Source of the DNA: Bdellovibrionales bacterium RIFCSPHIGHO2_01_FULL_40_29
Lineage (GTDB): Bacteria; Bdellovibrionota; Bdellovibrionia; Bdellovibrionales; Bdellovibrionaceae
Direction of reading: 5' to 3'
Assembly: GCA_001771815.1 (NCBI GenBank)
Contig: MEPU01000013.1
Location: 496,001-560,000, forward strand
Length of the DNA: 64,000 bases
Positions within the stretch are counted from its first letter, which is position 1. Each line of letters begins with the position of its first letter. A program made the translations under genes and the position numbers. The notes beneath the pieces were generated by a model. It made no database searches and was not told the DNA's origin. It saw nothing but the letters and a program-made list of their open reading frames with translations. Positions 26,712 through 36,137 of the stretch are shown here, piece after piece.

Positions 26712-28340
26712 ATGTTTTTAAAATGCTTTATTTTAACGCTCGTCACAGGTGCTTTTGTTGCCACATCCGCAGTTGCTGTTGAGCCAAATCGCAATGCTCC
26801 AAAGGGTGGGGTTCTTAACTATAACTTTTCCGCAGAGCCAGAAAGCCTTCACCCCATTATGTCGGGCGACGCCTACGAGAGCTACTTTGGAGCTTATGTG
26901 CATGACGGATTGTGCACTAACAATCTGGAAACCTATGAGTTAGAACCGCGTTTGGCTGAAAAATGGGAAGTCTCTAAAGACGGATTAACATTTACATTTT
27001 TCTTGCGTAAAGACGCCTATTTTCACAACGGTGAGAATGTCACTGCTGATGATGTGAAGTTTTCATTGGAAACAATCCGTGATCCTAAGCACCAGGCGTT
27101 GCATTTAATTCCATATTTTGAAAAATTCACAAAAATTGATGTCTTGGATAAGCACACCATTAAATTTATTGCGACCGAAAAGTACTTCAAGAATTTGAGT
27201 GTTTTGTGTGGCATTAGAATTTTGCCGAAAAGTGTTTATGGCAATATTGATAAATCAGTGAAAATGCAAAAAGAAGCCATTGGTGCAGGGCCATTCAAAC
27301 TTGAGAAATACGATAAAGGTCAAATGATCGTCGTTAAGAAATTTGATAAATGGTATGGTGACAAGTTGCCTGAGATGAAGGGCTTTTATAATTTCGACCA
27401 AATCAATTTTCGATTCACTAAAGACGATAACATTATGGTTGAGCGTTTTAAAAAGGGTGAGTTGGATTATTCTGAGCTAGCCTCAGTTGATCAGTATTTA
27501 AAAGCGAAGGCCGGCTCGGTCGGTAAATCTTACGTTGCTAAAAATATTGTCAACCTAAAGCCAAAATCTTATGGCTATATTGGATTTAACTTTAAAAAAG
27601 AAGTTCTGCAGGATCTGAATGTTCGTATGGCCTTCGCCCATCTGGTGAACCGTGCTGAAATGAATAAAAAATTTCGAAATAACATGAGTGACTTGGCAAA
27701 CGGCCCGGTTTCTGTGAATTCAAAGCAAGCTGCCGATATGAAGCCCATTGAGTTTAGCCCAAAGAAAGCGCAAGAGCTTTTGAAAAAATCGGGCTGGGCT
27801 GATGCTGATAAAAACGGAATTCTTGAGAAGGATTTTGGCGGTAAAAAAGTTGAGCTGAAGCTTTCAATGATTTATGCCAATAAAGACAGCGAAAAATATT
27901 GGACAATGATTAAAGAAGAAGGCAAAAAAGCCGGAATCGATTTGGAATTAAAGTTTTTAGAGTGGAACAGCTTTTTGAAAACAATCGAAGACAGTTCGCG
28001 TTTTGATCTTTACGCCATGGCGTGGGGCGGAGGCGATATTGAAATGGATCCAAAGCAAATTTGGCATTCGTCTTCAAGCGGTAAAGGCGGATCTAACCGT
28101 GGGCACTATGCCAATCCAGAAGTGGATAAATTGATTGATGAGGGTCGTGCAGAATTAGACCCAGCTAAGCGCACAGTCATTTTCAAAAAAGCGTATACAA
28201 TGATAGCTAAAGATGTGCCGTATGTGTTCTTGTTCAATAATAAGTTTGAGTTTTATGCAAATTCAAACAAGGTTAAAATGGTTGCGGATAGTTTCAAGTA
28301 TGACTTCGGCCATGAAACTTGGTGGTCAGCTGCAAAATAG
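26712..28340 (+). CDS. Peptide/oligopeptide ABC transporter substrate-binding protein
   Basis: Signal peptide; SBP_bac_5-type features (PKGGVLNYNFSAEPESLHPI, LAEKWEVSKDGLTFTFFLRKDAYFHNGENVTADDVKFSLE). Confidence 0.93.
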   Translation: MFLKCFILTLVTGAFVATSAVAVEPNRNAPKGGVLNYNFSAEPESLHPIMSGDAYESYFGAYVHDGLCTNNLETYELEPRLAEKWEVSKDGLTFTFFLRKDAYFHNGENVTADDVKFSLETIRDPKHQALHLIPYFEKFTKIDVLDKHTIKFIATEKYFKNLSVLCGIRILPKSVYGNIDKSVKMQKEAIGAGPFKLEKYDKGQMIVVKKFDKWYGDKLPEMKGFYNFDQINFRFTKDDNIMVERFKKGELDYSELASVDQYLKAKAGSVGKSYVAKNIVNLKPKSYGYIGFNFKKEVLQDLNVRMAFAHLVNRAEMNKKFRNNMSDLANGPVSVNSKQAADMKPIEFSPKKAQELLKKSGWADADKNGILEKDFGGKKVELKLSMIYANKDSEKYWTMIKEEGKKAGIDLELKFLEWNSFLKTIEDSSRFDLYAMAWGGGDIEMDPKQIWHSSSSGKGGSNRGHYANPEVDKLIDEGRAELDPAKRTVIFKKAYTMIAKDVPYVFLFNNKFEFYANSNKVKMVADSFKYDFGHETWWSAAK

Positions 28341-28379
28341 AATTGGTAAAAAAGTTTATTTAGCGTAGGCTGTACCGAA

Positions 28380-29387
28380 ATGTTAATTTACTTAATTAGA
28401 CGTATTTTGATTGCGATCCCTACTTTGTTAGGGATCACGCTTGTGACATTCGTCATTATCAACTTGGCTCCAGGTGGGCCAATTGAGCAGAAGCTTCAGA
28501 AAATGCAAATGGGTGCTGGTGGCGATAGCCGCAGCACAAGCATTCCACCCGAAGTTTTAGAAAATCTTATAAAACAGTATGGTTTCGATAAGCCTGTCCA
28601 TGTTCGCTATTGGATTTGGTTGAAGAATATTTCTCGATTTGATTTTGGAGAAAGTTTTTCTTATCAGGAGCCGGTTATGGACGTTATTAGTTCCAAGTTT
28701 CCGGTTTCACTTCAATTTGGTATTGCCTCGTTGATTTTGACCTACATGATCTGTATTCCCCTTGGAGTGAAGAAGGCCATCAATGCCGGTGGTATCTTTG
28801 ATCAGGTCTCGGGAATTATTCTTTATATCATGGTATCCATACCGCCCCTTGTACTGGGAATATTTTTGATTGTTTGGTTTGCCGGTGGATCCTATTTTGA
28901 TTGGTTTCCTATTGGTGGCATCAAGTCTGATATGTACGATGATTTAACAACAATGGGTAAGGTGCTTGATCGCGCTTATCACTTTGTATTGCCACTGACA
29001 TGTTATGTGATTGGTGGCTTTACAGAGCTTAGTATGTTGGTGCGCAATTCAATGTTGGATGTGATCAAATCTGATTTTATTAGAACAGCTCGCGCAAAGG
29101 GGCTGGATAATAATTTAATTTACTTCAAGCATGCTTTAAGAAACGCTTTGATTCCCGTGGCAACAGGTTTGGGTGGATTTTTGCGCGTTTTCTTAGCGGG
29201 ATCATTGATTGTTGAAACAATTTTTAATCTGGATGGAATTGGCTTGTTGGGTTATAGCTCGATTTTAGCCCGCGATTATAATGTGATTATGGGATTAACT
29301 TTTATTTCTGCATTATTATTATTAGTGGGAAATATGATGAGTGACTTTATTTACGTGATGGTTGATCCCCGTATTGATTTTAAATAG
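28380..29387 (+). CDS. Oligopeptide ABC transporter permease (OppB-like)
   Basis: Multi-TM protein with DFIRTARAKGLDNNLIYFKHALRNALIP EAA motif. Confidence 0.92.
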   Translation: MLIYLIRRILIAIPTLLGITLVTFVIINLAPGGPIEQKLQKMQMGAGGDSRSTSIPPEVLENLIKQYGFDKPVHVRYWIWLKNISRFDFGESFSYQEPVMDVISSKFPVSLQFGIASLILTYMICIPLGVKKAINAGGIFDQVSGIILYIMVSIPPLVLGIFLIVWFAGGSYFDWFPIGGIKSDMYDDLTTMGKVLDRAYHFVLPLTCYVIGGFTELSMLVRNSMLDVIKSDFIRTARAKGLDNNLIYFKHALRNALIPVATGLGGFLRVFLAGSLIVETIFNLDGIGLLGYSSILARDYNVIMGLTFISALLLLVGNMMSDFIYVMVDPRIDFK

Positions 29388-29395
29388 GACAAATT

Positions 29396-30427
29396 TTGAA
29401 ACTGATTGAAGGCCGAATACAAAATGATCTGACTTTGAAGCGTTACCGCCGGTTCAAGCGCAACCGCGTGGCTATGGTTTCGGTTTGGCTTTTAGGGATT
29501 TTGTTTTTTCTAAGTTTTACGGCGGAACTGTGGGCCAATAGCAAACCTCATATTATGCAGTATGATGGTAAGTTGTATTTTCCGTTGGTGGTGGATTACC
29601 ACCCAACTGTTTTTGGTCGTGATGATATTTATGTGATGGATTACCGCTCGTTGGAATTTAAAGACAACGATTGGTCCGTTTGGCCGGTTGTTCAGTGGAA
29701 TCCCTTTGAAAGTAACACGGTTGAAGAGAGCTATCCTTCAGCGCCAAGCAAATACAATTTGATGGGTACCGATGATCGCGGACGAGATGTTTTGACGCGT
29801 CTGTTGTATGGTCTGCGGTACACATTGATATTTTCAATTGGAGCTTGGTTTTGCAGTTACTTGATTGGTGTTATCTTTGGTTCATTGATGGGTTATTTCG
29901 GGGGAAAAGTTGATCTGGTTGGAATGCGTATTGTTGAAATTATTCAAACGATGCCAGTCACATTAATATTAATCACGATTATATCTATTTTTACGCCAAA
30001 CCTTTTAGTTTTGATTATCTTTTTATCGTTGTTTGATTGGACCAAAATTGCTTCCTACATGCGGGGTCAGTTTTTACAATTGCGCCAACGGGAATTTGTT
30101 GAAGCGGCACGGGCGTTGGGTTCATCTGATGCGCGAATTGTTTTTAAACATATCTTGCCGAATGGTTTAACTCCGATCGTGACCTTTTCGCCGTTTGATA
30201 TTGCCTTTAATATTTCCTATTTAGCATTTTTAGATTATTTGGGATTGGGATTGCGGGCACCAACGCCAAGTTGGGGCGAACTTTTGCAACAAGCTCAAAA
30301 ATATTTTACCACTTCAGAGTGGTTGGTGTGGTGGCCATCGGTCGCGTTGGTCTTGACGTTGACGTTATTGATTAATATCGGCTTAGCGATTCGCGATGCC
30401 TTTGATTCCAAATCTTCAGTCGGATAA
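29396..30427 (+). CDS. Oligopeptide ABC transporter permease (OppC-like)
   Basis: LMGTDDRGRDVLTRLLYGLRYTL and EFVEAARALGSSDARIVFKHILPN; TTG start. Confidence 0.92.
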   Translation: MKLIEGRIQNDLTLKRYRRFKRNRVAMVSVWLLGILFFLSFTAELWANSKPHIMQYDGKLYFPLVVDYHPTVFGRDDIYVMDYRSLEFKDNDWSVWPVVQWNPFESNTVEESYPSAPSKYNLMGTDDRGRDVLTRLLYGLRYTLIFSIGAWFCSYLIGVIFGSLMGYFGGKVDLVGMRIVEIIQTMPVTLILITIISIFTPNLLVLIIFLSLFDWTKIASYMRGQFLQLRQREFVEAARALGSSDARIVFKHILPNGLTPIVTFSPFDIAFNISYLAFLDYLGLGLRAPTPSWGELLQQAQKYFTTSEWLVWWPSVALVLTLTLLINIGLAIRDAFDSKSSVG

Positions 30428-30433
30428 ATTTAA

Positions 30434-31288
30434 ATGCAAGTGATAGTGACTCTTGCGGGTCAGGGACAAAGGTTTCAGGCTGAGGGTTATTCAGAGCCAA
30501 AGCCAATTGTTTCAGTCATGGGTCGCCCTGCAATCAATTACCTGATTTCGACGATGCATCCGGATTGGAAACTTTATTTCGCTATTGGTGAGCACTACCG
30601 TGATACCAAAATTGAATCCATTATTTTAGAAACAGCTTCATCCGCAAAGATTTTTTACGTTCCTTATTCTTCGCGAGGACCCATTGCAACTGTCGAAGCG
30701 GTGCTGCCTGCGCTTGATCCCATGGATTCGGTGGCTGTTTCCTATTGTGATTATGCCATGTTGTGGAACCCCAGCGCCTTTGAGCAGTTTGTGCGGACGG
30801 TGAATGCGGATATTTGCGTGACCTCATACCGTGGATTTCACCCGACCTATTTGGGACCCAATACCTATGCTCATTTGCAAGTGGATGAGATTTCGCATCA
30901 AATTTTAAAAATTCAAGAAAAGAAACTATTTGGAAGTTCACTTCAAGAGGAATGGACCTCGACAGGATTTTATTATTTTAAAAGCGCTTCGCTTCTTGAG
31001 CAAGGGCTGCAGTTGCAGGTGCAAAAAAATTTAAAATATGGAACAGAGTATTATACGTCGTTAGCTATTCAAGCATTGATGGAAGAGGCTTCCGCAGAGG
31101 GGCATGATTTAAAAGTTTTTAATTATGAGATTTCACATTTTTTACAGTTGGGAACTCCGACAGATGTTAAACATGTCGAGTATTGGTATCAATACATAAT
31201 GAGAGACGGTCACCAGAACCAATTTCCACCTGGTTCAGAAGATGACTTATTATTTCGGTACTGGAAAATATTCTTTAAGAGTTTTTAA
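30434..31288 (+). CDS. Nucleotidyltransferase / NDP-sugar-type glycosyltransferase domain protein
   Basis: VIVTLAGQGQRFQAEGYSEPKPIVSVMGRPAINYLI. Confidence 0.75.
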   Translation: MQVIVTLAGQGQRFQAEGYSEPKPIVSVMGRPAINYLISTMHPDWKLYFAIGEHYRDTKIESIILETASSAKIFYVPYSSRGPIATVEAVLPALDPMDSVAVSYCDYAMLWNPSAFEQFVRTVNADICVTSYRGFHPTYLGPNTYAHLQVDEISHQILKIQEKKLFGSSLQEEWTSTGFYYFKSASLLEQGLQLQVQKNLKYGTEYYTSLAIQALMEEASAEGHDLKVFNYEISHFLQLGTPTDVKHVEYWYQYIMRDGHQNQFPPGSEDDLLFRYWKIFFKSF

Positions 31289-31310
31289 TCGCTTACGTGG
31301 TTCGTTGGTG

Positions 31311-31336
31311 ACTTCTGATTGTTTACAATCAGAAGT
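31311..31336. other. Perfect 11-bp stem, 4-nt loop hairpin between convergent genes
   Basis: ACTTCTGATTG-TTTA-CAATCAGAAGT; no T-tract follows on either side. Confidence 0.8.
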
Positions 31337-31403
31337 GCCGTCCGAAAAAAAGGTTTATTTAAAATACCAAACGGTTAGAGGACAGAGTTGCACTTGCCCA
31401 AGT

Positions 31404-33413
31404 CTATTCCATTTCTTCCAGGTAGGTGTATCCCGAAAGACCTTCTTCGTAGTGCTTAATTAAAGATTTTGCCTCTTGTTTTGTAATATTACCAGCAGCA
31501 ATGCTTTCTTCGGTGTACTGACGGATGCTATCTACCATTTCGGCTCGTCCGTACTGAACGTAGGTCAAAACTTCGGTCACGGTATCGCCCGGTACATAGT
31601 GGTCAACCGTGTAGCCTGAATTGTGAATGGAAATATGGACGGCATCGGTGTCGCCAAAAAGATTATGCAAATCGCCCAATATTTCTTGATAGGCCCCCGT
31701 TAAGAAGACACCCAAGTAATAAGGCGCATCGCCTTCTTTGTAAGGATGAATACGCAGTGTTTTTTTAACTTCGCCAGTTTCTGAATCGATGAATTTTTCA
31801 ATTTTTCCATCGGAATCACATGTGAGATCAGCCAAAGTGGCTTCGTGGTAGGGTTCGTTTTTAAGATTATGAATTGGCATAACTGGAAACAACTGTCCAA
31901 CAGCCCAAGAATCTGGAACAGATTGAAACACCGAAAAATTACAAAAATAAGTATCACATAATTTTTCACGTAAATCAGAAATGATATCCGCAGAGTCCGG
32001 TGTTCTTTGAGCCAAAGCCAGCATTTTTGTGGCAATCGCAAAGAACATGCTTTCACACCAGGCTCGTTGAGTCAGATTCAAAACGCCATATGTAAACTGG
32101 TTTAATGTTTCTGTTTTGGCCTGAAGCAAATCATTGAAACATTCGTTCAAGTTATCTGCAGTCAGTTTTTCAAAAATATACTGCATATCTTGCATGATCG
32201 AAGGATCTTTTTTTTCTGCTGGAGTAGGAGGTTCTTGGCGATACAAATTATTAACACCCATTACATTGAAAATTAAAACCGAGTGATGGGCGACTAATGC
32301 GCGACCAGATTCGGTAACGATATTGGGATGGGGAATTCCTTTTTCGTCACACATCGTTTGTAATGTCGAAACAATATCATTGGCGTATTCTTGCTCTGAA
32401 TAATTCATTGAGGAATCCGACCAGCCCGAACCGTCATAATCAACGCCTAAACCACCGCCAACATCGATATACTTAAGCTTTGCACCTAATGAGTAAATCT
32501 CGGTGTAAAAACGAGCGGCTTCTTTTAATGAGGACTTGATGCTTTGGATAGATGGGACTTGCGAGCCAATGTGGTAGTGAAGAAGTTCGAGACATTCCAG
32601 CATATTTTGTTTTCGTAAGAACTCGATACCTTCTACGATTTCAATCGCGGTTAGACCAAATTTAGAGCGAGCGCCTGCAGAATCAACCCATTTGCCGGCG
32701 CCTTGAGTATTTAATTTTGCGCGAAATCCAATTTTTGGACGGATATTTAATTTTTTTGCGGTTTCAGTGATGATTTTAAGTTCGTCTTTGCGATCCACAA
32801 CGATGATAATTTCGCGACCAATTTTTTGCGCCAAAAGTGCTGTTTCAATATACTCAGTATCTTTGAAGCCATTGCAAATAATCACTCCATTTGGAGTGTT
32901 CATCAATGAAAGGACAACCAGCAGCTCGGGCTTGGATCCGCACTCTAGCCCTAGGCGGACATCTTTTCCAAACTTGACGAGCTCTTGAACCAAATGGCGT
33001 TGTTGATTTACTTTGATGGGATAAACCCCGCAGTACTTGCCGCTGTAATTATGATCGGCAATCGCTTTTTGAAAACAAGAGTGCAGCAAGTGCACGCGCT
33101 CGCGAATAATATCAGGAAAACGGATCATAATAGGCACGCGAATTCCGCGATCTTGAAGTTCTTGGGTTAATTCATAAAGATCTGCCGAATAGCCGTCTGC
33201 GCCTTTTGGAGTTACAGAGACATTTCCATTTTGATTGATTCGAAAATAACCGCTGCCCCAGTTGTTGATCCCGTAGGTCTGAGCGCTTTTTTCAACGCTC
33301 CAGCTATCAGATTTTAATTGCGAGAAAGCATGTGTCGTTGGCGATTCATTGCCATTCGTCATTGCAGGATTTGTTGATGTCGATTTTCCGTTGGCGTCTG
33401 TGGAAAGACTCAT
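31404..33413 (-). CDS. speA: Biosynthetic arginine decarboxylase
   Basis: GVYPIKVNQQRHLVQEL (PLP Lys), LGLECGSKPELL, HYHIGSQ, DVGGGLGVDYDGS, ESGRALVAHHSVL. Confidence 0.95.
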   Translation of the reverse strand: MSLSTDANGKSTSTNPAMTNGNESPTTHAFSQLKSDSWSVEKSAQTYGINNWGSGYFRINQNGNVSVTPKGADGYSADLYELTQELQDRGIRVPIMIRFPDIIRERVHLLHSCFQKAIADHNYSGKYCGVYPIKVNQQRHLVQELVKFGKDVRLGLECGSKPELLVVLSLMNTPNGVIICNGFKDTEYIETALLAQKIGREIIIVVDRKDELKIITETAKKLNIRPKIGFRAKLNTQGAGKWVDSAGARSKFGLTAIEIVEGIEFLRKQNMLECLELLHYHIGSQVPSIQSIKSSLKEAARFYTEIYSLGAKLKYIDVGGGLGVDYDGSGWSDSSMNYSEQEYANDIVSTLQTMCDEKGIPHPNIVTESGRALVAHHSVLIFNVMGVNNLYRQEPPTPAEKKDPSIMQDMQYIFEKLTADNLNECFNDLLQAKTETLNQFTYGVLNLTQRAWCESMFFAIATKMLALAQRTPDSADIISDLREKLCDTYFCNFSVFQSVPDSWAVGQLFPVMPIHNLKNEPYHEATLADLTCDSDGKIEKFIDSETGEVKKTLRIHPYKEGDAPYYLGVFLTGAYQEILGDLHNLFGDTDAVHISIHNSGYTVDHYVPGDTVTEVLTYVQYGRAEMVDSIRQYTEESIAAGNITKQEAKSLIKHYEEGLSGYTYLEEME

Positions 33414-33494
33414 GCTTTTAATCCCCCAAAAAAAGTAAACTTATAGGCTCGTTGTTGAGGCTTTGGTATTACATTTAATGGGGTAGCGTTGCAA

Positions 33495-35891
33495 CTAATT
33501 TGGTGCGATCAGATTTAAAATCTTTCCAGCTTTGTAAATTACTTTTGTCGGTTGTTTGCCAGCAAGTGCCGATATAACAGTCGAGATTTTCAAGGCCTCT
33601 GTGACGGCTGTTTTTTCATCAGTCGTTAAAGTAATTTCAATCGTTCCGCGCATCTTGCCGTTGACCTGAACGCCCATGGTAACGGTGTCATCCACACAAA
33701 GAGCTGGATTGAACGTTGGCCAAGTCGCATTTACGACCAAGCCATCGCCACCGAGGGCTTGCCAGATTTCTTCGGCCACATGGGGCGCAAAAGGTTGCAA
33801 GAGCTGAGCTAAAGGCAGAAGAGCTTTCTTTGATTTGCAGTCAAATTTATAAAGATCGTTCACAAAAATCATCATTTGGCTGATCGAGGTGTTGAAACTC
33901 ATGTTTTCAATATCCTCGGTAATCTTTTTGATGGTTTTGTGCAGACTTTTCTCAACCTCAGCTGGAAGTTCTAAATCTGTTGCATGTCCTACACCGGTCT
34001 CTTCATTTGCGGCCAAACGATAGAAGCGATCAAGAAATCTTTTCACACCATCAATTCCCGAAGAGGACCAGGGTTTGTCTTTATCCATGGGGCCAAGAAA
34101 ACAAACAAAGCAGCGAAGAGCATCAACACCGTATTCTCCGGCCACTTCGTCCGCAGGAATGACATTGCCACGCGACTTCGACATTTTTTCTCCGTCAGGA
34201 CCTAAAATCATACCTTGATGGGCTAACTTTTTAAAAGGTTCATCGACCGGAGAAATTCCGGCATCAAAAAGAACTTTGGTCCAAAAGCGTGAATACAATA
34301 AATGACCGACAGTGTGCTCAGGCCCTCCGACATAAAGATCAACGGGCATCCAGTATTTTGCGGCTTGCTGACTAAAAGCCTCTTTGTCGTTGTGGGGATC
34401 GGCATAACGAAAAAAATACCAAGATGATCCTGCGGCACCAGGCATGGTGTCAGTTATTCTTTTTCCAGTTAAACCGTGTGAGTTGTAATTCACCCATTCC
34501 GTATTTTTTGCTAAGGGAGCTTCACCAGACTCAGAAGGTTCATAATTAGCGACTTCCGGTAAGACAACAGGCAACTCATTTAAGGGAACGGCTTTCAGCG
34601 TTCCGTCGGGTGTTTGAACGATGGGGAAGGGTTCTCCCCAGTAACGTTGGCGTGAAAAAAGCCAGTCTCGTAATTTATAATTGATCTGTTTTTTCCCTAA
34701 ATTTTCCGATTCAAGATAGGCAATCATTTTTGTAACAGCTTCTGATTTCAATAAACCATTTAAAAAATCAGAGTTTATCAATTTGCCTTCACCCGTAAAT
34801 GGTAGGTCAGATTCAGATTCTAAAACGCGCAGGATGGGAAGAGAAAATTTTTGAGCAAATTCGAAATCACGTTCATCGTGGCCGGGAACGGCCATGATAG
34901 CTCCGGTGCCGTAATCCATCATCACATAGTCTGCAATCCAGACGGGGATTTCTTTTTTATTTAACGGATTAATCGCGTAGCCGCCTGTAAAAACTCCGGT
35001 TTTTTCAGTGGTGGCTTTGCGATCGACTTCTGATTTTTTAGCAGTTGTTTCTATATAGGATGAAACAGATGTGGCTTGATCTGCAGAGGTCAGTTTTTTG
35101 ACAAGGGGATGTTCTGGAGCAAGAACCATAAATGAAACACCAAATAAAGTATCCGGGCGGGTGGTGAATACTTCTAGTTTTTCATTTTGGCCTTTGACTG
35201 AGAAAAATACCGAAGCCCCTTCGGATTTTCCAATCCAATTGCGCTGGCCTTCTTTGGTGCGTTCGGGCCAATCCAGTTTATCCAAATCATTTAACAGTCG
35301 CTCAGCATAATCTGTGATCTTTAGCATCCATTGTTTCATCGGCACACGTATCACGGGATGCCCGCCACGTTCTGATTTTCCATCGATGACTTCGTCATTT
35401 GCCAAAACAGTTTTTAAAGCAGGACACCAATTCACGGGAACTTCTTTTTGATAGGCTAAGCCTTTTTCAAATAATTTTATAAAAATAGCTTGTGTCCATT
35501 TGTAATAACTAGGATCAGCTGTGGAAATTTCACGGGACCAATCAAAGCTAAATCCATATTTTTTCAAAGTCGAGCGAAACCCCGCGATGGATTTTTCAGT
35601 TGTGATAGCAGGGTGAACACCTGTTTGAATAGCAAATTGTTCAGCGGGTAAACCAAAGGCATCGTATCCCATGGGATGAAGCACATTGAAACCACGTGCA
35701 CGCTTGTATCTGGAGACAATATCGCCAGGAGTGTAAGATGCAATATGTCCCATATGTAATCCTGATCCAGATGGGTAGGGAAACATATCGAGAGCGTAGT
35801 ATTTTGGTTTTTTGGAATCTGTTTCAGTTTTGTAAGCTTGCTGTTTATCCCAAATATTTTGCCATTTTTCTTGAATTTCGATGTGTTTCAT
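33495..35891 (-). CDS. leuS: Leucyl-tRNA synthetase
   Basis: MFPYPSGSGLHMGHIASYTPGD (HIGH-type), KMSKSRGN (KMSKS). Confidence 0.96.
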   Translation of the reverse strand: MKHIEIQEKWQNIWDKQQAYKTETDSKKPKYYALDMFPYPSGSGLHMGHIASYTPGDIVSRYKRARGFNVLHPMGYDAFGLPAEQFAIQTGVHPAITTEKSIAGFRSTLKKYGFSFDWSREISTADPSYYKWTQAIFIKLFEKGLAYQKEVPVNWCPALKTVLANDEVIDGKSERGGHPVIRVPMKQWMLKITDYAERLLNDLDKLDWPERTKEGQRNWIGKSEGASVFFSVKGQNEKLEVFTTRPDTLFGVSFMVLAPEHPLVKKLTSADQATSVSSYIETTAKKSEVDRKATTEKTGVFTGGYAINPLNKKEIPVWIADYVMMDYGTGAIMAVPGHDERDFEFAQKFSLPILRVLESESDLPFTGEGKLINSDFLNGLLKSEAVTKMIAYLESENLGKKQINYKLRDWLFSRQRYWGEPFPIVQTPDGTLKAVPLNELPVVLPEVANYEPSESGEAPLAKNTEWVNYNSHGLTGKRITDTMPGAAGSSWYFFRYADPHNDKEAFSQQAAKYWMPVDLYVGGPEHTVGHLLYSRFWTKVLFDAGISPVDEPFKKLAHQGMILGPDGEKMSKSRGNVIPADEVAGEYGVDALRCFVCFLGPMDKDKPWSSSGIDGVKRFLDRFYRLAANEETGVGHATDLELPAEVEKSLHKTIKKITEDIENMSFNTSISQMMIFVNDLYKFDCKSKKALLPLAQLLQPFAPHVAEEIWQALGGDGLVVNATWPTFNPALCVDDTVTMGVQVNGKMRGTIEITLTTDEKTAVTEALKISTVISALAGKQPTKVIYKAGKILNLIAPN

Positions 35892-35930
35892 AGGCACCGA
35901 GTTTAGACAGCCTCGGGTGGAAAGTAAATA

Positions 35931-35956
35931 AAAAGCAGAGCTTACGCTCTGCTTTT
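35931..35956 (-). terminator. Terminator-like hairpin in the leuS leader
   Basis: On minus strand AAAAGCAGAGC-GTAA-GCTCTGCTTTT followed by TATTT, about 40 nt upstream of leuS ATG. Confidence 0.75.
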
Positions 35957-36137
35957 CGAAGGAAGACTTTGGACGGCTACAACAACAATATGTTCTATCC
36001 CTAATTGTTTATTCGGGTAGTTCTAATCGTCTTGCCATTCGAAAGCTAGCCCTTGATCTTGGTAAAATGGTTTAAAATAAGACAACTGGACTCAATCTGG
36101 ATCTTCAAAAATTGACAGAGATGCCGATAACTAAAGA

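Noticed and set aside
33980-34205. Two overlapping ORFs antisense to leuS
   Set aside because: Spurious open frames opposite conserved leuS coding sequence.
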